From positions 24,806 through 88,805 of the forward strand of contig CAICTM010000227.1 in NCBI GenBank assembly GCA_903772945.1: a stretch of DNA of 64,000 bases, given 5' to 3'. The notes beneath the pieces were generated by a model. The model did no database searches. It was not told the origin of the DNA and was given only the letters and a program-made list of their open reading frames with translations. This stretch comes from Seminavis robusta. Taxonomy: Eukaryota; Bacillariophyta; Bacillariophyceae; Naviculales; Naviculaceae. Shown in pieces: positions 1 through 11,252 of this stretch. Both the position numbers and the translations under genes were made by a program. Position 1 is the first letter of the stretch, and each line of letters opens with the position of its first letter.

Positions 1-101
1 CAATCCCAGAAAGTCTTTGTCGGCTGGGTACAACGAACTTAACCTTTGATTGCAATGGCGACTTCCCGCGGCTTTGTGGCTGTGACTGTCCCTGTCTGTA
101 A
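1..101 (+). CDS. 3' end of an LRR membrane protein gene (partial)
   Basis: The window opens inside a coding frame (codons from base 3) that ends at TAA 99-101. The readable end contains an IPESLC block, then a Cys-rich tail with DFDC-like spacing and the ending CGCDCPC. The large LRR gene at 20913-24440 ends the same way (IPEELC, LDFDC, CGCHC), as does its decayed copy ending at 24907. I therefore read this as the last residues of a member of the same diatom LRR family. Everything upstream lies outside the window, so domain order and integrity cannot be judged. Confidence 0.7.
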   Translation, partial: IPESLCRLGTTNLTFDCNGDFPRLCGCDCPCL

Positions 102-1601
102 GAGCCGTGGCTCATCTATCTGTATGTCCTACTAGCTAGGAGCGTGCACACTTTTTCTCGTTCTGCAAGTAACTTTTGGCTATAGATGTATCTGCCGTAC
201 TGCCAGGCTACTGCGGCACGTTTAGCAATCTGACGCAGGCTAGTAGCTAGCTGAAAAATAGCCGTATCGTCTGCCGCAATCAAACGGATTCGATTCACGA
301 TACGGGCAACGAGACTAGCTCCCGCCGGACGCGTTATCTTTTTGGAAAACTTGGGAAAAGCAGGATGCGAGGAAGCTGCAATGCTACATGTAGTTCTGTT
401 GGAGAATACATTCGAAACCATCTGCCTCGCTGGAGAGAACAATCGAAACTTGGCTAGCTACACCATCCAGCAGCCCCAGTACATAGCTATAACACTCCAT
501 CAGCTGCACCATCAAACAGTCCAAGCCCCAGCCCATCAGCTGCCCCATTCACTTGCGTCTAAGTTCTACGGTAGGCAGCACAATCCAGCTAGCAGTGGCC
601 CCACAGTCCCAGCAGCACTCCCCAAGTGGAGCTTCTCCATCCAGCAGCCCCCGCAGCAATCACTAATCGTTTGCTTTGCCCAAATCAAATCAACGTTTTG
701 ACCCTTTTAATGCAATTCCCTGCCGTTTGTGTGTGTGTGTGTAGGTGTGTGTACGTTGAGTGTTGTGTGTGTGTGTGTGTGTGTGTGGTGGGCAACAACA
801 GATCTACCCGCAGCCAGCCAGCTAGCTAGCTCGTATGCATTGCCAGCGAAACAAGTATACTAACCTTGAGTTAGAGATGATATCCGGCGCGAGGCGCCTC
901 AGAGCCAGGACCCAAGCCTGGGGAGACCTTAACGAGTCTGTGCAATGTGGATTGCTTTTGTTCGTTCGTTCGTCCAGTCCAGCATGCATTGGCCTACTGG
1001 CAGACACCGGCGAGCGAGTAGCGACTCAACCCGTGGACATGATGTCGAGAGGTCGATTGCTTTCTTCGATTCGATTCGTCCAGCATTTGCTGAACGAACA
1101 CAAGATAGTTTGTGTCAAGTTCGTTAGTTCCTTGCTTGCGCGAACTAAAAAGTCGAGCCCACGAAATCGTCGTGCCAAAATCGTCCACCATGGCGCATCG
1201 TGGTCGAGCCGATCACGACGAACTTGGCGAAAGCACACAAGGATCCAGTTTCCTCCAGTTGTTCGAGCCGTTAGCACTCGGTCGACTTTGCTTTCTAATG
1301 TTCGTAAGCAATACAGTACTGCGTATACAAGCGGCTAGCTATGATAGTTGAATGCTTGTTTCGTTAGTTTGGTTTGGTATTATTTATTTTTGTTGTTAGT
1401 AGTGAGTCAAGGTTATTGTAACTATTGGTACTGTACGTGTAGTGGTAGTATTTCGTGCTTTGCAAGTAAGTCAAGTGTAATAGTAGTATGATAATGGAAA
1501 CAAGATCGGTCGTGATGGTCCTTAACACGGTTTTGCGGACGCAATCATCCTCTCGACCGACCAATCGCAGGTAAAACAATCAATCAATGATGTGTGCGCA
1601 T
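102..1601. other. intergenic, 1.5 kb, no gene recognised
   Basis: No open frame here resembles a known protein. It holds a GT/TG dinucleotide tract at about 728-788 and scattered CTAG-type tetranucleotide runs (for example near 824-833). Convergent flanks: LRR fragment on the left, RINGv gene on the right. Confidence 0.6.
728..788. repeat. GT/TG microsatellite
   Basis: An interrupted (GT)n tract: one run before about 742, then a longer uninterrupted TGTGTG run at about 765-788. Confidence 0.8.
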
Positions 1602-2603
1602 TTAACACCGTTGTCGCTTGGTACGTCGTTGACGAACCATTCGTTCGATACTATCGAGATATCCTCGGTATCGCAACGTCTCGGGATGATGTTCTCCCAA
1701 CACACGCTTGGATCGTTCGTACGAGTCCTTGCCGTACCGTTGTGCCTTGTCGTCATCTCCCAGCTCGCACTGGACCATGGCCAATGTATTGGTAATGCGA
1801 ATGGATCGTGGATCGTCCGGTTTGAGGAACACGTCCTTTTTGGCTTCGACCTTGTCAATGAGTGGAATGGCCCGTTGGATTTGTCCAATATTATAAAAGT
1901 ACTGAATGTACGAGTACCGAATAAACATGGCTTCGGACGAATCCGTGCCGCGTTCTTCCACAATAATCTGCATGGCTTCATCTAATAGAGGCGGCACGGC
2001 ATCGAATTCTCCCAAAAATTGTTTGCAAATGGCCATTTTGGTCAAATTGTCCGAATTGTGCAATCGGACGCCGTGTTGACGGGTCAAATCAATCAAGTGA
2101 GCATAGAGTTCTTGTGCCAACTCGGCATCACCATTGCAGAGCACCGCCTTGGCGTGATTGGCGAGTGCGTCCAAATAGCGGACACTACTAAGAGGATGTT
2201 TGGAATGTTGGATTTGACGCCAGAGAATTTCCGAAATGCGCAGGGCCATGGTGCCCGTGTACGATTCGCGGCATGTGGGGCAGGTACTCCAGTAGTTGAA
2301 GGAATTCATGGCGGTGCCCGTGTAGTGCTTTTCGTCTTCTTTGTATGCCCAATTGGCCACGCATTCCGGATGCGCGTAGCCGCCGGTACCGCGGCACGCA
2401 CAGCCACGAATCAATTGGCTGGGTGTCGAAGTGTTAGACGAGTCGTCGCCTTCCATCAAGTCGTCCCCATCCAAACACACCCAGCAGTGAGCGCCATCTT
2501 CAATCTGCAAATTGGTCTGGTCGCTCAGTTCAATCGCCTTTTTCCAAAAGGCCGTGCGTTGCGCCGTCGTGGCAGAATCGTCTTTGGGACATGTCTTGCA
2601 CAT
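1602..2603 (-). CDS. RINGv (MARCH-type) zinc finger protein with C-terminal TPR-like repeats
   Basis: A 333-residue protein. An upstream in-frame extension exists, but I chose the ATG at 2603 because MCKTCPKDDS begins the charged, domain-bearing part and the extension is low-complexity. Near residues 35-115 is a C4HC3 RING-CH motif: CWVC, then GCACRG, HPEC, a conserved Trp, and CPTC. Such domains recruit E2 enzymes for ubiquitin transfer. The rest is helical, with spaced A/L/Y patterns like kinesin-light-chain-type TPRs (for example a GDAELAQELYAHLIDL segment and a later GDDDKAQRYGKDSYE segment). No transmembrane segment is visible, unlike animal MARCH proteins, so a soluble ubiquitin ligase is inferred. 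Diatom genomes hold many RINGv-TPR proteins; the substrate is unknown. Confidence 0.8.
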   Translation of the reverse strand: MCKTCPKDDSATTAQRTAFWKKAIELSDQTNLQIEDGAHCWVCLDGDDLMEGDDSSNTSTPSQLIRGCACRGTGGYAHPECVANWAYKEDEKHYTGTAMNSFNYWSTCPTCRESYTGTMALRISEILWRQIQHSKHPLSSVRYLDALANHAKAVLCNGDAELAQELYAHLIDLTRQHGVRLHNSDNLTKMAICKQFLGEFDAVPPLLDEAMQIIVEERGTDSSEAMFIRYSYIQYFYNIGQIQRAIPLIDKVEAKKDVFLKPDDPRSIRITNTLAMVQCELGDDDKAQRYGKDSYERSKRVLGEHHPETLRYRGYLDSIERMVRQRRTKRQRC

Positions 2604-3730
2604 GGTTGTGGTGTAGTGTGATAGGGTAGGGTAGAGTAGGGATGCTGCGGAGGGAGGATTGTTAGCTTCTTGTCTTGGCTTGGTTTGGAGGGAGTGGAGC
2701 GGATTATATGCTTGAGATGTGCAAGAAAAAGTGCTTCGCTTTGACCACACAAGAGAGAGATATCTGACTGGGAAAGAGACGAGACGATGCTTTGGGCTCT
2801 CTGGTAGGATGCAATGGTTGCCTCTTTGCTTGGTGATCTATTTTCTTTGGGAGGGATTTGGATTTCGGTTCCGATTCTCGCTATTTTGTTGGGAGTGATC
2901 GATACGGCGCAGCTCGACACAAATAATGAGATGTGAGCGAGAGAAATTTGGGACGGGCCGGTGACCAAACAAGGCACGACACCTGGACTTTTTCGTGCTT
3001 TTGGCTCTCGTGCTTTGCATACCGCCCGATCACGCCGGTTTTGGAACACTGCATCCAACACTGTGACCCTCCCTCCAACATGAAATGACTCTAGGCAATC
3101 CAATGACTTAGAAAGAAATGTGACCGTCACACATTCTGGGAAACCGAAAGCGTACAATGACCCTGGCCCAAAGGATTACTATACGATTAAACAGTGAAAA
3201 AGATTGCTGAAAGACACTGGATCTCAAGAAAGACTATCAGTGGCTCAGTAAGAGGCATTCTGCATCACTTCTGGCCTTGGGACTTTCTAAGCCCTATCGG
3301 TACTCTACGACTTCTTACCAACCGTCTTATACGAATGACCTTATGTATGTGCAAACCGGTATGAGAGCTTTTTGGTACTGAAATAGCGTAGAAACTCGTG
3401 TTGACCAGGTTGTGAAGGCCCAGGAGTAAGATGCTTCATAAGTAATTTGGGATAAATGGAGGTTCTATCTTTCTTGAATAGAATAAAGACATAGAATACT
3501 CTTGGAATGGCCCAGTAACCAGCGAGAAAGACGGGGTGTCAATCGTGGGGGTCAATTGGGGGGGTGTTCGGGATTTCTGGAGAGTTAAACGTCATCAACG
3601 TGATTAACTGGCGTGACTCATGACTGCGCGATCTAAACTCTCGCCCGCCCCATTCCACGCCTATCAGCCAATGCCAAGGGAACAACACCTTTGAAATTAT
3701 TGGATCTATGTTGCAAGAGCTGTTGTAACC
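2604..3730. other. intergenic between divergent genes, nothing recognised
   Basis: About 1.1 kb separates the RINGv gene (minus) from the acidic coiled-coil gene (plus). It should contain both promoters. I see no RNA gene, repeat array or conserved protein fragment. Confidence 0.5.
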
Positions 3731-4171
3731 ATGCCAGGAAATAGTAACAACGGAACAAACCAAACCAATGCCATCGATGCTGCTGCCACCAATAATAATG
3801 AAGGCAGTACTTCCACAACAACAAAGAAACGACCCCGCGAGCAAGATCTGTTGAATGGTTTGAAGCGCTTGGACGACGAGTATCAAGAACTGTGGAAACA
3901 GCAGCGTGTGTTGGTTCAGACACTGGAGCAGTTGGAAACGGATGAACAAGCACTGATGGAATCATTGGTCAAAGTAGAGCAGGCGTCCGGGCGTCCATTG
4001 CAAAAGAACAAAGATGCTCAAGCTCTGGAACGGCTCCAACAAGCATTGATGAATGCCGCTGCATCTTCCGATGACGACGATAGTGATGATAGCGATGATG
4101 ACAGCGATCTGGAAGAAGACTTGCTGCTGATGGGTTCGATGCAGCAAGCAACAAAAATATTTTATGATTGA
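3731..4171 (+). CDS. small acidic coiled-coil protein, unknown function
   Basis: A 146-residue protein starting at ACC-ATG. It has an N-terminal Asn/Thr-rich segment, a short basic patch (KKRPRE) that could act as a nuclear signal, a predicted amphipathic helix at about residues 40-105 rich in Leu/Gln/Glu at heptad spacing, an acidic run of alternating Asp/Ser at about 115-133, and a C-terminal MGSMQQATKIFYD. Features of this kind occur in histone-chaperone or adaptor proteins, but I recognise no family. The composition bias and clean start support it being coding; there is no homology evidence. Confidence 0.55.
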   Translation: MPGNSNNGTNQTNAIDAAATNNNEGSTSTTTKKRPREQDLLNGLKRLDDEYQELWKQQRVLVQTLEQLETDEQALMESLVKVEQASGRPLQKNKDAQALERLQQALMNAAASSDDDDSDDSDDDSDLEEDLLLMGSMQQATKIFYD

Positions 4172-4849
4172 TGGATTGACGGGGCACCGTAAGAAGGAAG
4201 CAAGATGCTGTCTTTTCGGCCGGTTAGAACACGACAAAGCCATCCTCAACTAGACTACTATAGCTGGATGTGTCTGAACCTGAGTGATGATAGAGATGCT
4301 GCTGTGACCCGACTACGGTATCAAGATCTGTTCCAACTTCCTACCAGAGAGAACACATGCCCTAAACATTTCTCCTGCCCTCTGATTTGGTTCGGCTGGC
4401 TAGGTGCTCATCATGATAATAGCTACCCATCTGCTTTTGGAAGGACCAGCGTGGCATGGTCCTTGTACTGTAGCCACTAGTCATACGGTAGCCCAGCTAA
4501 GAGTTGGAAGACTGTTTGAGCAGAATCTATACTTTCAAAATTGAACGAAAAAACTCTATCCTGGTTGCTGGCCTCCATAATATGTGCAATGTTGTTTGAA
4601 TGATGTCATGCCGTGGCATGCCATGCCATTGTGGACTTGGCACCGTGCCCTTCGTCCGACATTATTGCATGCTGACCCATTAGTTAGTTACCTTGGAAAC
4701 GAAACAATCAGGAAACTTGTCGTCGTCCGAATTCCCCACATCGTTAGCACTGATATGCACAAGGCAAATTTTGTATGTACATTGTCTGTCTGTATGAATG
4801 TCTTTGTCCAAGCGTGGTTGGTAGTACGGTATCTATGCATCCCTCGCCA
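4172..4849. other. convergent intergenic region, nothing recognised
   Basis: Lies between the 3' ends of two convergent genes. A short palindromic patch of repeated GGCATG/CATGCC units occurs near 4608-4630. No gene evidence. Confidence 0.5.
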
Positions 4850-5824
4850 TTATGAGCTCTCTTCGTCTTCTCCCAAGAGCCGATCCACTTCCTCCATGTC
4901 ATTGGGTGGTCCACGAAAGTGTGGATAGTTTTCATTGACGTACTCTTGTGTCGTTTCGGGCAAATCTTGAAACTTGGAAACGCGATGACCGCGTGCATGC
5001 ATGACACCATTCCCCTCCATGCAAAAGGGAGGCGTGTTGCCTTGTCGCATCCACGAGAGCACGGGTGGTTTTTTGTTTGCATTACTATGATCCAAGTAAT
5101 AGTCGTAAAACTCCCATGCTTGATACCGCCGTGTTTGGCCATTCGGCAAGGGAATGTCAATATCTATGAACAGGGGTACTTGGAACATGAGAATGTCCGA
5201 ACAACCACCCCACCGTGGAGTGATTGGCATGCAGGGTACCACACGGGCACTACGGACAACATAGGGTTGAATGGGTTGCAATAATGGCTCCTCCACAACA
5301 GGAGTCTTCTTCTTTTTGCCCATTATTTCAAAATCAAAGACTTGAGCATCATACCGAATGGGTTTGACTGGTTTTCCTTGGTAGGAGTCCATGATCTCGT
5401 ACGTGTCGGGATCTAGAAACCAGACCAACTTGCGACTAAAGATCCTCACCATGTTGTCATGGAGACGGACGGCATGACTCGCCTCGACACCTTCAATGCG
5501 AGCTACCATCTTGCCGGAGGGTGACTCGTAAAGTTCTCCATCCGCGGTCCAAAAGAAGACATCGCTAAACACCCCCTCGGCTTGATCCGGTCGAATACCC
5601 GATCGTAGCTGCACCCAGGCATCCAGGGAATTGACTGCCACGTTGTCGCCATTGACTTTTTCTTGTGGCTGTGGCTTGTTGTTGTTGATGTTGTTGCCAT
5701 TGACAGAGGTAGGTTGTCTGGATTTCATGCTCATGGAAGTGGCCAAAGCATCCGTTCTGGAGATCATCATCATCATCAGCCACAGCAACAATGCTTGTCT
5801 GCAACCAATCATCTTGTAATTCAT
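4850..5824 (-). CDS. DUF1838-like protein with N-terminal signal peptide
   Basis: A 324-residue protein from ATG 5824. Residues about 5-27 form a hydrophobic, Met/Leu-rich signal sequence ending in DALATS, which is ER-type and possibly the first part of a plastid bipartite signal, although the usual Phe after cleavage is absent. A low-complexity Asn/Gln linker follows. From about residue 60 the fold-like region has ordered blocks that I associate with the DUF1838 family: LDAWVQLRSG, VFFWTADGELY, a Lys-Met-Val-Ala-Arg-Ile-Glu-Gly segment, and RKLVWFLDPDTYEIMDSY. Trp/Pro-rich C-terminal blocks (WGGCSDI, YQAWEFYDYYLDHS) and an acidic end follow. DUF1838 proteins have no known reaction. The family assignment is from memory of the motif order and is moderate. 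Confidence 0.65.
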   Translation of the reverse strand: MNYKMIGCRQALLLWLMMMMISRTDALATSMSMKSRQPTSVNGNNINNNKPQPQEKVNGDNVAVNSLDAWVQLRSGIRPDQAEGVFSDVFFWTADGELYESPSGKMVARIEGVEASHAVRLHDNMVRIFSRKLVWFLDPDTYEIMDSYQGKPVKPIRYDAQVFDFEIMGKKKKTPVVEEPLLQPIQPYVVRSARVVPCMPITPRWGGCSDILMFQVPLFIDIDIPLPNGQTRRYQAWEFYDYYLDHSNANKKPPVLSWMRQGNTPPFCMEGNGVMHARGHRVSKFQDLPETTQEYVNENYPHFRGPPNDMEEVDRLLGEDEESS

Positions 5825-7893
5825 TTTGCAGCACAGATTTCAAGGGCAAAAGCAAGGGAACAAATTACTTGTTGGCCTTGAGAGCTTCTGCTTTGGTGCT
5901 GGTAGCCTTCTAGCTAGTATGGACACATCAAGTCAATGACGAGGATAGCGCCAGCAGCAGAACAGTCAGAGTTCCAACAAACTGAACTGAACAATTCGTG
6001 GTGGGCTTGAGGGCTTGAAAAGAACATGACAACATGACACGGCACAGCTGTGAAAACGCACATCCTCTTGCAGCATGCCGACAAGGGAGGAGGAAGCAAT
6101 GATTGTTGCATGTTGAAGAGGAACACGTCAGTCGAAAAAATGCAGGAGGGTTGGAGCTAACTTTAGCCATTCAAGCTGTTGGAACACAGATCACAGTTTA
6201 ACTGGCTTCTTTCCAATTCATTCCCGCACGTCGGTCGCCGCTTCCGGTATCCAAAGAACCAGAAGCAAAAGCCTCCAGGAAAGGCCCAACAACCAGCAAC
6301 GACCACCACCACATCTTCGGGTCAACGCAACCAATGAAAAGGAAGGTGGTAATAGCCGTCCATCGCTTCAAGCCTCTTCAACTTACAGAGGCCCGAAAGA
6401 TGCCAAGAAACACGGAAAAGAGCTTGTTTTCCACATTCTGGTTCGCTGTTCTATTTCTGGGGGCATTTCTATAAGAATTGATGTTTCCTAGCTACAAGTA
6501 GCTACTACTCTACTTGTAGTAGTAGGTAGTAGCTTGTTTCCTGTAGTCCAACTGCCTTTTCTACTCTGCCGTCATTCTTGCACACTGCAAATCACCACCA
6601 ACGCCCAAGCGGACATTCGCAGAATTGCTATGGCTTGAAGTGTGTGGCTATTGCAACGTCATCGTCGATGTCAATCAACAAGGTTGCATAGCTGTGTTTC
6701 TATTGGTGACTGTGTTATGGTTTGAAAAGGGATCGCCCACACCCGATCCACTTGCGGTACTACTAGTACATGTACAGTGTACCTACTAGCTAGTAGCTAG
6801 CTAGTACTAGTACTGGCTACTGCATCCTCATCGGCAACGACAGCAATAATAATGATCTCTAGCACTTTGCTAGCTAGCTAGCTAGCTAGTAGTAGAGGTA
6901 GTCAACCTATTGCTTGCGAACCTCTTTTTTGCTCCCCTTCTGCAGTTGTTGCCCGCGTCAGCATACAATGCTCTTAGCTGGCCAGCCCAATGGCCAAAAC
7001 GAAAAGCATCTAAATTACACAATACGCTCGTGTCTTGCATTGGGCACTTGAAGGGACATCCAATACTGGTACATGTACGTGGTGGCAGCATCAGGGGGAG
7101 AGAATCAGGCTTCCTCGTCAAGACCACGGACTCACCACCACCTATAAAAATTTAAAAATTTTCTATTTTCTGTGTATGGCTACCTTCAAGAAGAAGAAGG
7201 AAAAGAACAGATCTGTAAGAGCATCCCCAAGCAAGATTCTTGTTACTAAAGCCAGTTGCCAGATTGTTGGATTGCTTGTTGGACGGTCCGGGCAGGTTCT
7301 GGTGCGTGTAAGATTGATAGCTGGATGAGCTGCTGTAGGTTGGAAGAAGGAACCCTCCTCGCCCCTGAGTAGTCCAGATTGTCTAGCAATCATGCTACAT
7401 GTAACCAACGGTTGCAGGTTGGCTGCTGGCTTGCTGCATGTACTATCAGGCGGTCTCTGGCAGAGCTACTAGTAGCTAGACTGATAGGCTATGATAGAAG
7501 CAAAGCAGGCAAAGTGGCAGCAAATGCATGTAGGCTTAGTATAGAATTAGTATGTGTATTTTTAACAAGGCGTGGTGATGATGATGATGATGAGTGACAG
7601 GTGAGGGCGGGTGGTGTTGGGGTTGACTTTGAACCCAAACATCCACAGATACCGGTAGCTAGCAAGCAAAAGGATATGGCAGTGTAGAGTAGTAGTAGCG
7701 TAGCATAGCATAGCCGGATGGATATTGATGATTGATACGGCAATGTATTGTGCCGGAAACGTTTTTGGAAGCAGAGGAAGGAATGTGTCTTGATGATGAT
7801 GAAACTAACTGTTCAGCTTCCTGGTTGAATGTACATTTGTTCAAGAAGTGCGTGCGTTCCCCAGCCCAGTTCTGGTTGGCCTTCGAAGACTCC
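5825..7893. other. gene-free interval of 2 kb with CTAG-type microsatellites
   Basis: No frame resembles a protein. Tetranucleotide TAGC runs cluster at about 6780-6815 and 6871-6890, together with TAGTAG and TACTAG variants near 6490-6530. The interval lies upstream of the DUF1838 gene and downstream of the HSF gene. A (GAT)n run occurs at about 7577-7593. Confidence 0.6.
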
Positions 7894-9084
7894 TTAGAAG
7901 GGGCTGCCATTGTTGCCATTCTTGAAGAGCAAAGAGGCAGCAGCGTTGCGTAGAATGTCCTGATGACTGCCAGCATGGGTGGGGGCGCTGGCCAGCAAAC
8001 CCTGGCGGGTCATCTCCAACAAAGAGGCCGAGTCCATGGGCTGAGAAGAAGCCGCCGCGGCCATGCGGGCCAAGAGCAAGTCCTTGTTGACAGATGGGGC
8101 GGTCGAAGCGAGCAAGGGATTGGCACCGTACATGCTGGGGGCACCAACTGGGAACTGAAGAGGCGCCGTGGCAAAGCGCTGGGCAAAGGCGGTCACAGAC
8201 GGACGAGAAGCTGTGGACTTGCGCTTGATTCGTTGGATGCGAGAGCGTTTGCCCTTGACAAAGTCCTTGTGGAAGTAGGCACCCTTCTCCTTGCCCTCCG
8301 AAATGCGGCGAAAGCCGTACAGATTCAACTGACGTTGAAAGGAGGCGATGCGACGAGTGGTAAAGTACTTGGGCATGATGGAGGAGACGAATTCCTTGGG
8401 CTTGTGGATGGTAAAGCCCCGTCCTGAAGGCAGGAAGGAGACAATCCTGGCATGACCATCCTGCTCAGCTTCATAGAGCATGCGGTAGAGCTTGTGGGGG
8501 AAACTCTCGTTGCCGGCCTTGTCATCCGAGTCTGATGCAGACCCATCTTCTGACTTCCCTTCCTTGAGAGTAAAGGCCTTGAAGTACTCTTCGTCTCCCA
8601 TCTGATCTTCCTCGTCCAGCTGGTCATCTTCTTCAGCGGCAACCTGAGAAGCGGCTTCCATGACAGAAGCAGAAGAGACGGTCGAAGAGGCACGACGGAC
8701 GGCATGAGCGGCAAGGGCAGCCAAAGAAGACTCTTGACCACCCGAGCAAGCAGCGGTCAGGGCTGCTGCGTTCGACAGACCCAAGAGACCGGAAGCGGGA
8801 GCACGGGCCAGGAAGCTGTTGGATCGACTGGAGGAAGTATTTGCAGCAGAGGTGGATGCTCCTGCGGCCATGATTTCATCCAGCTGACGCTGCTGAAGCA
8901 ACAAACGAGTCGCACGGAGCTGATCTTCTTGGTGCTTCAAGATGGCTTGAGCGGTGGCGCTGTTGAAAGAAGGAGCAGACGAAGACGAGGCGGTCTGCTG
9001 CTGCTGCTGAAGCTGTTGCTGCAAGATCAAAGCGGCCACTGCTGTACTGATGGACGAGTTGGGGTTTGTTGAAGAGGATGACAT
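7894..9084 (-). CDS. HSF-type DNA-binding transcription factor
   Basis: A 396-residue intronless protein from ATG 9084. The DNA-binding domain spans about residues 194-289. It opens with FPHKLYRMLYEAE, contains a Phe-Leu-Pro-Ser-Gly-Arg-Gly-Phe turn, and has the recognition-helix block SFQRQLNLYGFRR, which is the hallmark of heat shock factors. It ends in a basic run (KGKRSRIQRIKRKS) that probably serves as nuclear signal. The N-terminal 190 residues are Gln/Ser/Ala-rich with an acidic patch at about 151-165 and could be an activation region. HSF domains are the largest transcription factor family in diatoms, so heat response should not be assumed. I do not see an obvious heptad trimerisation repeat after the DNA-binding domain. 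Confidence 0.92.
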   Translation of the reverse strand: MSSSSTNPNSSISTAVAALILQQQLQQQQQTASSSSAPSFNSATAQAILKHQEDQLRATRLLLQQRQLDEIMAAGASTSAANTSSSRSNSFLARAPASGLLGLSNAAALTAACSGGQESSLAALAAHAVRRASSTVSSASVMEAASQVAAEEDDQLDEEDQMGDEEYFKAFTLKEGKSEDGSASDSDDKAGNESFPHKLYRMLYEAEQDGHARIVSFLPSGRGFTIHKPKEFVSSIMPKYFTTRRIASFQRQLNLYGFRRISEGKEKGAYFHKDFVKGKRSRIQRIKRKSTASRPSVTAFAQRFATAPLQFPVGAPSMYGANPLLASTAPSVNKDLLLARMAAAASSQPMDSASLLEMTRQGLLASAPTHAGSHQDILRNAAASLLFKNGNNGSPF

Positions 9085-10917
9085 GGTAAAATCTGCAAAG
9101 AAGGAGAACCAGAGGTGAGTTACGATCTTCTGAACGTGCTCTCCAGTTCAGGCCACAATCAACACATCATTGCATCCTCAAGCACCCTGCAACCCCATGG
9201 CGCCAACATGGTCATCCCTCCATACAAGTCCATACAAGTCATCGTCATCTTGACCTACCTTCTTTGATAGTGCAAGAGTGCAGAGGTCTCAGTTGAGTTG
9301 GTATTGGGAGCTAAAGTTCACTTGCTATTGCTAGCTTTCGACCGTCGATTTGTGTTATTGTGAGAGTTCCTGCAAATCGGAGCTTGATCAAGTGAAAGGC
9401 ACTGGGAGCAGACCCCGAATTCCAATCATAGCACTATGTAGCGCCTACGTGTGGCCCGTAGAAAACACCCTTCTGGTTGGATGGACTGGAGACCAATTTC
9501 AATTGTTGTTTTAACAATCCAGAATAGACGACAGAAACTGTGACAGCGCCATAGAGGCTCTCAAGCTTAATTAGCTCAAAATTAAAGATTTATCTCAGGT
9601 GCAAGATCGCACTCGAAAAGTCAAGAATAGCAGCAATTAAGCGAGATCCTGTGCTGGATTCCCCTACTTTCGTAGACGGGGTTGTCCAGTAGGATGAGTG
9701 GACATACTTTTGGTAAGATTTCGAAAGAATGCAGGGTTAAACTTTACCCTGGATTTGATGACGTTAAAGGGTTGCGTGGAATGAATACCAGAGCAACTTC
9801 TTGAGCTTGCGTTTGCAAAGATATCGCATCTATTCATGTCGCTAAAGCATCCAAACAAACTTCATCCCATCTCCAATAGTATGGTCTTGGGTTCAAGTCT
9901 GTAATTAACTATTTGTACGATTTTCTTACTATTAACAGTTAGTTTACAGTACAGTCAGAAACATGTAAAATAAAGACCAGAATCATCTGAAACACAGTTC
10001 AACTTGTAAAGACTTAATCAGTAAAGCAAGAATGTCTTGGCAACATTCCGCCGAAGTAGAGATTGTGCTGTACTCTCTTCTCTACATTGCCGCAAGTGTC
10101 TCAACAGGCTCGAGCTCAGAAAGGCCAAAAACAAAGAAAAAGTGCGTACTTGATTTGCCTTCCCTGAACCTGAATTTCACCGACGACCCCCTATTTCGCC
10201 CCCGAACAATGGGAGAGACATTCTGCCCAACTTCGACAGAAAAGAAGCGCAATGGAGAAGGTCATCGCCCCCGAACTGGAAGTTCTGCTTACGGGGGACA
10301 ATGTTGACGTGGTCCCAACAGATTGAGAAGCATTCTCGGAATCTCCGTTCCTGGCCAAAGAACGCCGTGTCACCTCAAAGCCTGAACCGGAATGCAGGCT
10401 GACGCACATTCTTGCTTTTATTCGAGGTCGCTCAGTACATGTTTCCCTTAATAAATTGCCGTCTGAAAATGCGAACTTCGTGTCTTTCGAATGTTCCAAG
10501 GCGCCCCTGACAGAGCTGACCATTCGGGAACCATGACCGGGCTTTTAAATAAAATGCTTTTTGATTACTTTCCGAGGCAAACACTTCCGTCAGAGTCGAA
10601 CAATATGTCGTTTGAGCAGTCTTTGCATCATACAAGAATTACAAGGTTGCAAGTGGAACTCTGTATTTAAAATGCTTTGCTACGGCGGAGTCATCTCTAC
10701 TGTCGGTACGGTACTGGAGTATTTAGTTATTGATAATTAATAGTACAAGAGCTACATGTACCGGTACTACTGGTACAGTCTACAGGAGCTACTACGACAG
10801 CTGCAGTTCTGTTGGGCACTTCACATTGATTGGTGAAAGTGAACCCATTTGCTTTTGTTTACGGTTTACGGTTACAATGACATTGTTACAATGTCATGAT
10901 GTTGCGCTATACATGTA
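9085..10917. other. gene-free interval of 1.8 kb
   Basis: Contains the 5' flank of the HSF gene and AT-rich sequence. No protein-like frame, tRNA or repeat array could be supported. It ends at the target-site duplication of the MITE. Confidence 0.5.
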
Positions 10918-10925
10918 CTGGAGTA

Positions 10926-11244
10926 CTTGGTTGGTATTTACTGTTTATTCCTTACTGCCATGAGGTCAGTAAAAGGAGCAGTAATGGCAGTAATTCAGTA
11001 ATTCCTCAGTAGCAGTAATCATACACAGTAATTTAGAGCCAATTGAAGGCAGTAAACTACAGTAATTGCAGTAATATAGGCTAATTACTGTGCTTTTACT
11101 GTCATTTACTGAATATTCCTGTTGCATAGCCCGATTACTTACTGCATGGGATTACTTACTGCAGTAACTAGGGGGCCAACAATGGCAGTAATTGGACAGT
11201 AAGGAGCCAGTAACCCGGATTTACTGCAGTAAATACCAACCAAG
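10926..11244. mobile_element. MITE with 18-bp perfect TIRs and 8-bp target duplication
   Basis: The element starts CTTGGTTGGTATTTACTG (10926-10943) and ends with its exact reverse complement (11227-11244). It is flanked directly by CTGGAGTA at 10918-10925 and CTGGAGTA at 11245-11252, a perfect 8-bp target-site duplication. The 319-bp interior has no coding frame but holds more than a dozen CAGTAA/TTACTG units in both orientations, probably subterminal transposase-binding repeats. An 8-bp duplication is known for hAT and some Merlin elements; the first bases do not match the usual hAT start closely, so the superfamily is open. Perfect termini and duplication indicate a recent insertion. Confidence 0.9.
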
Positions 11245-11252
11245 CTGGAGTA

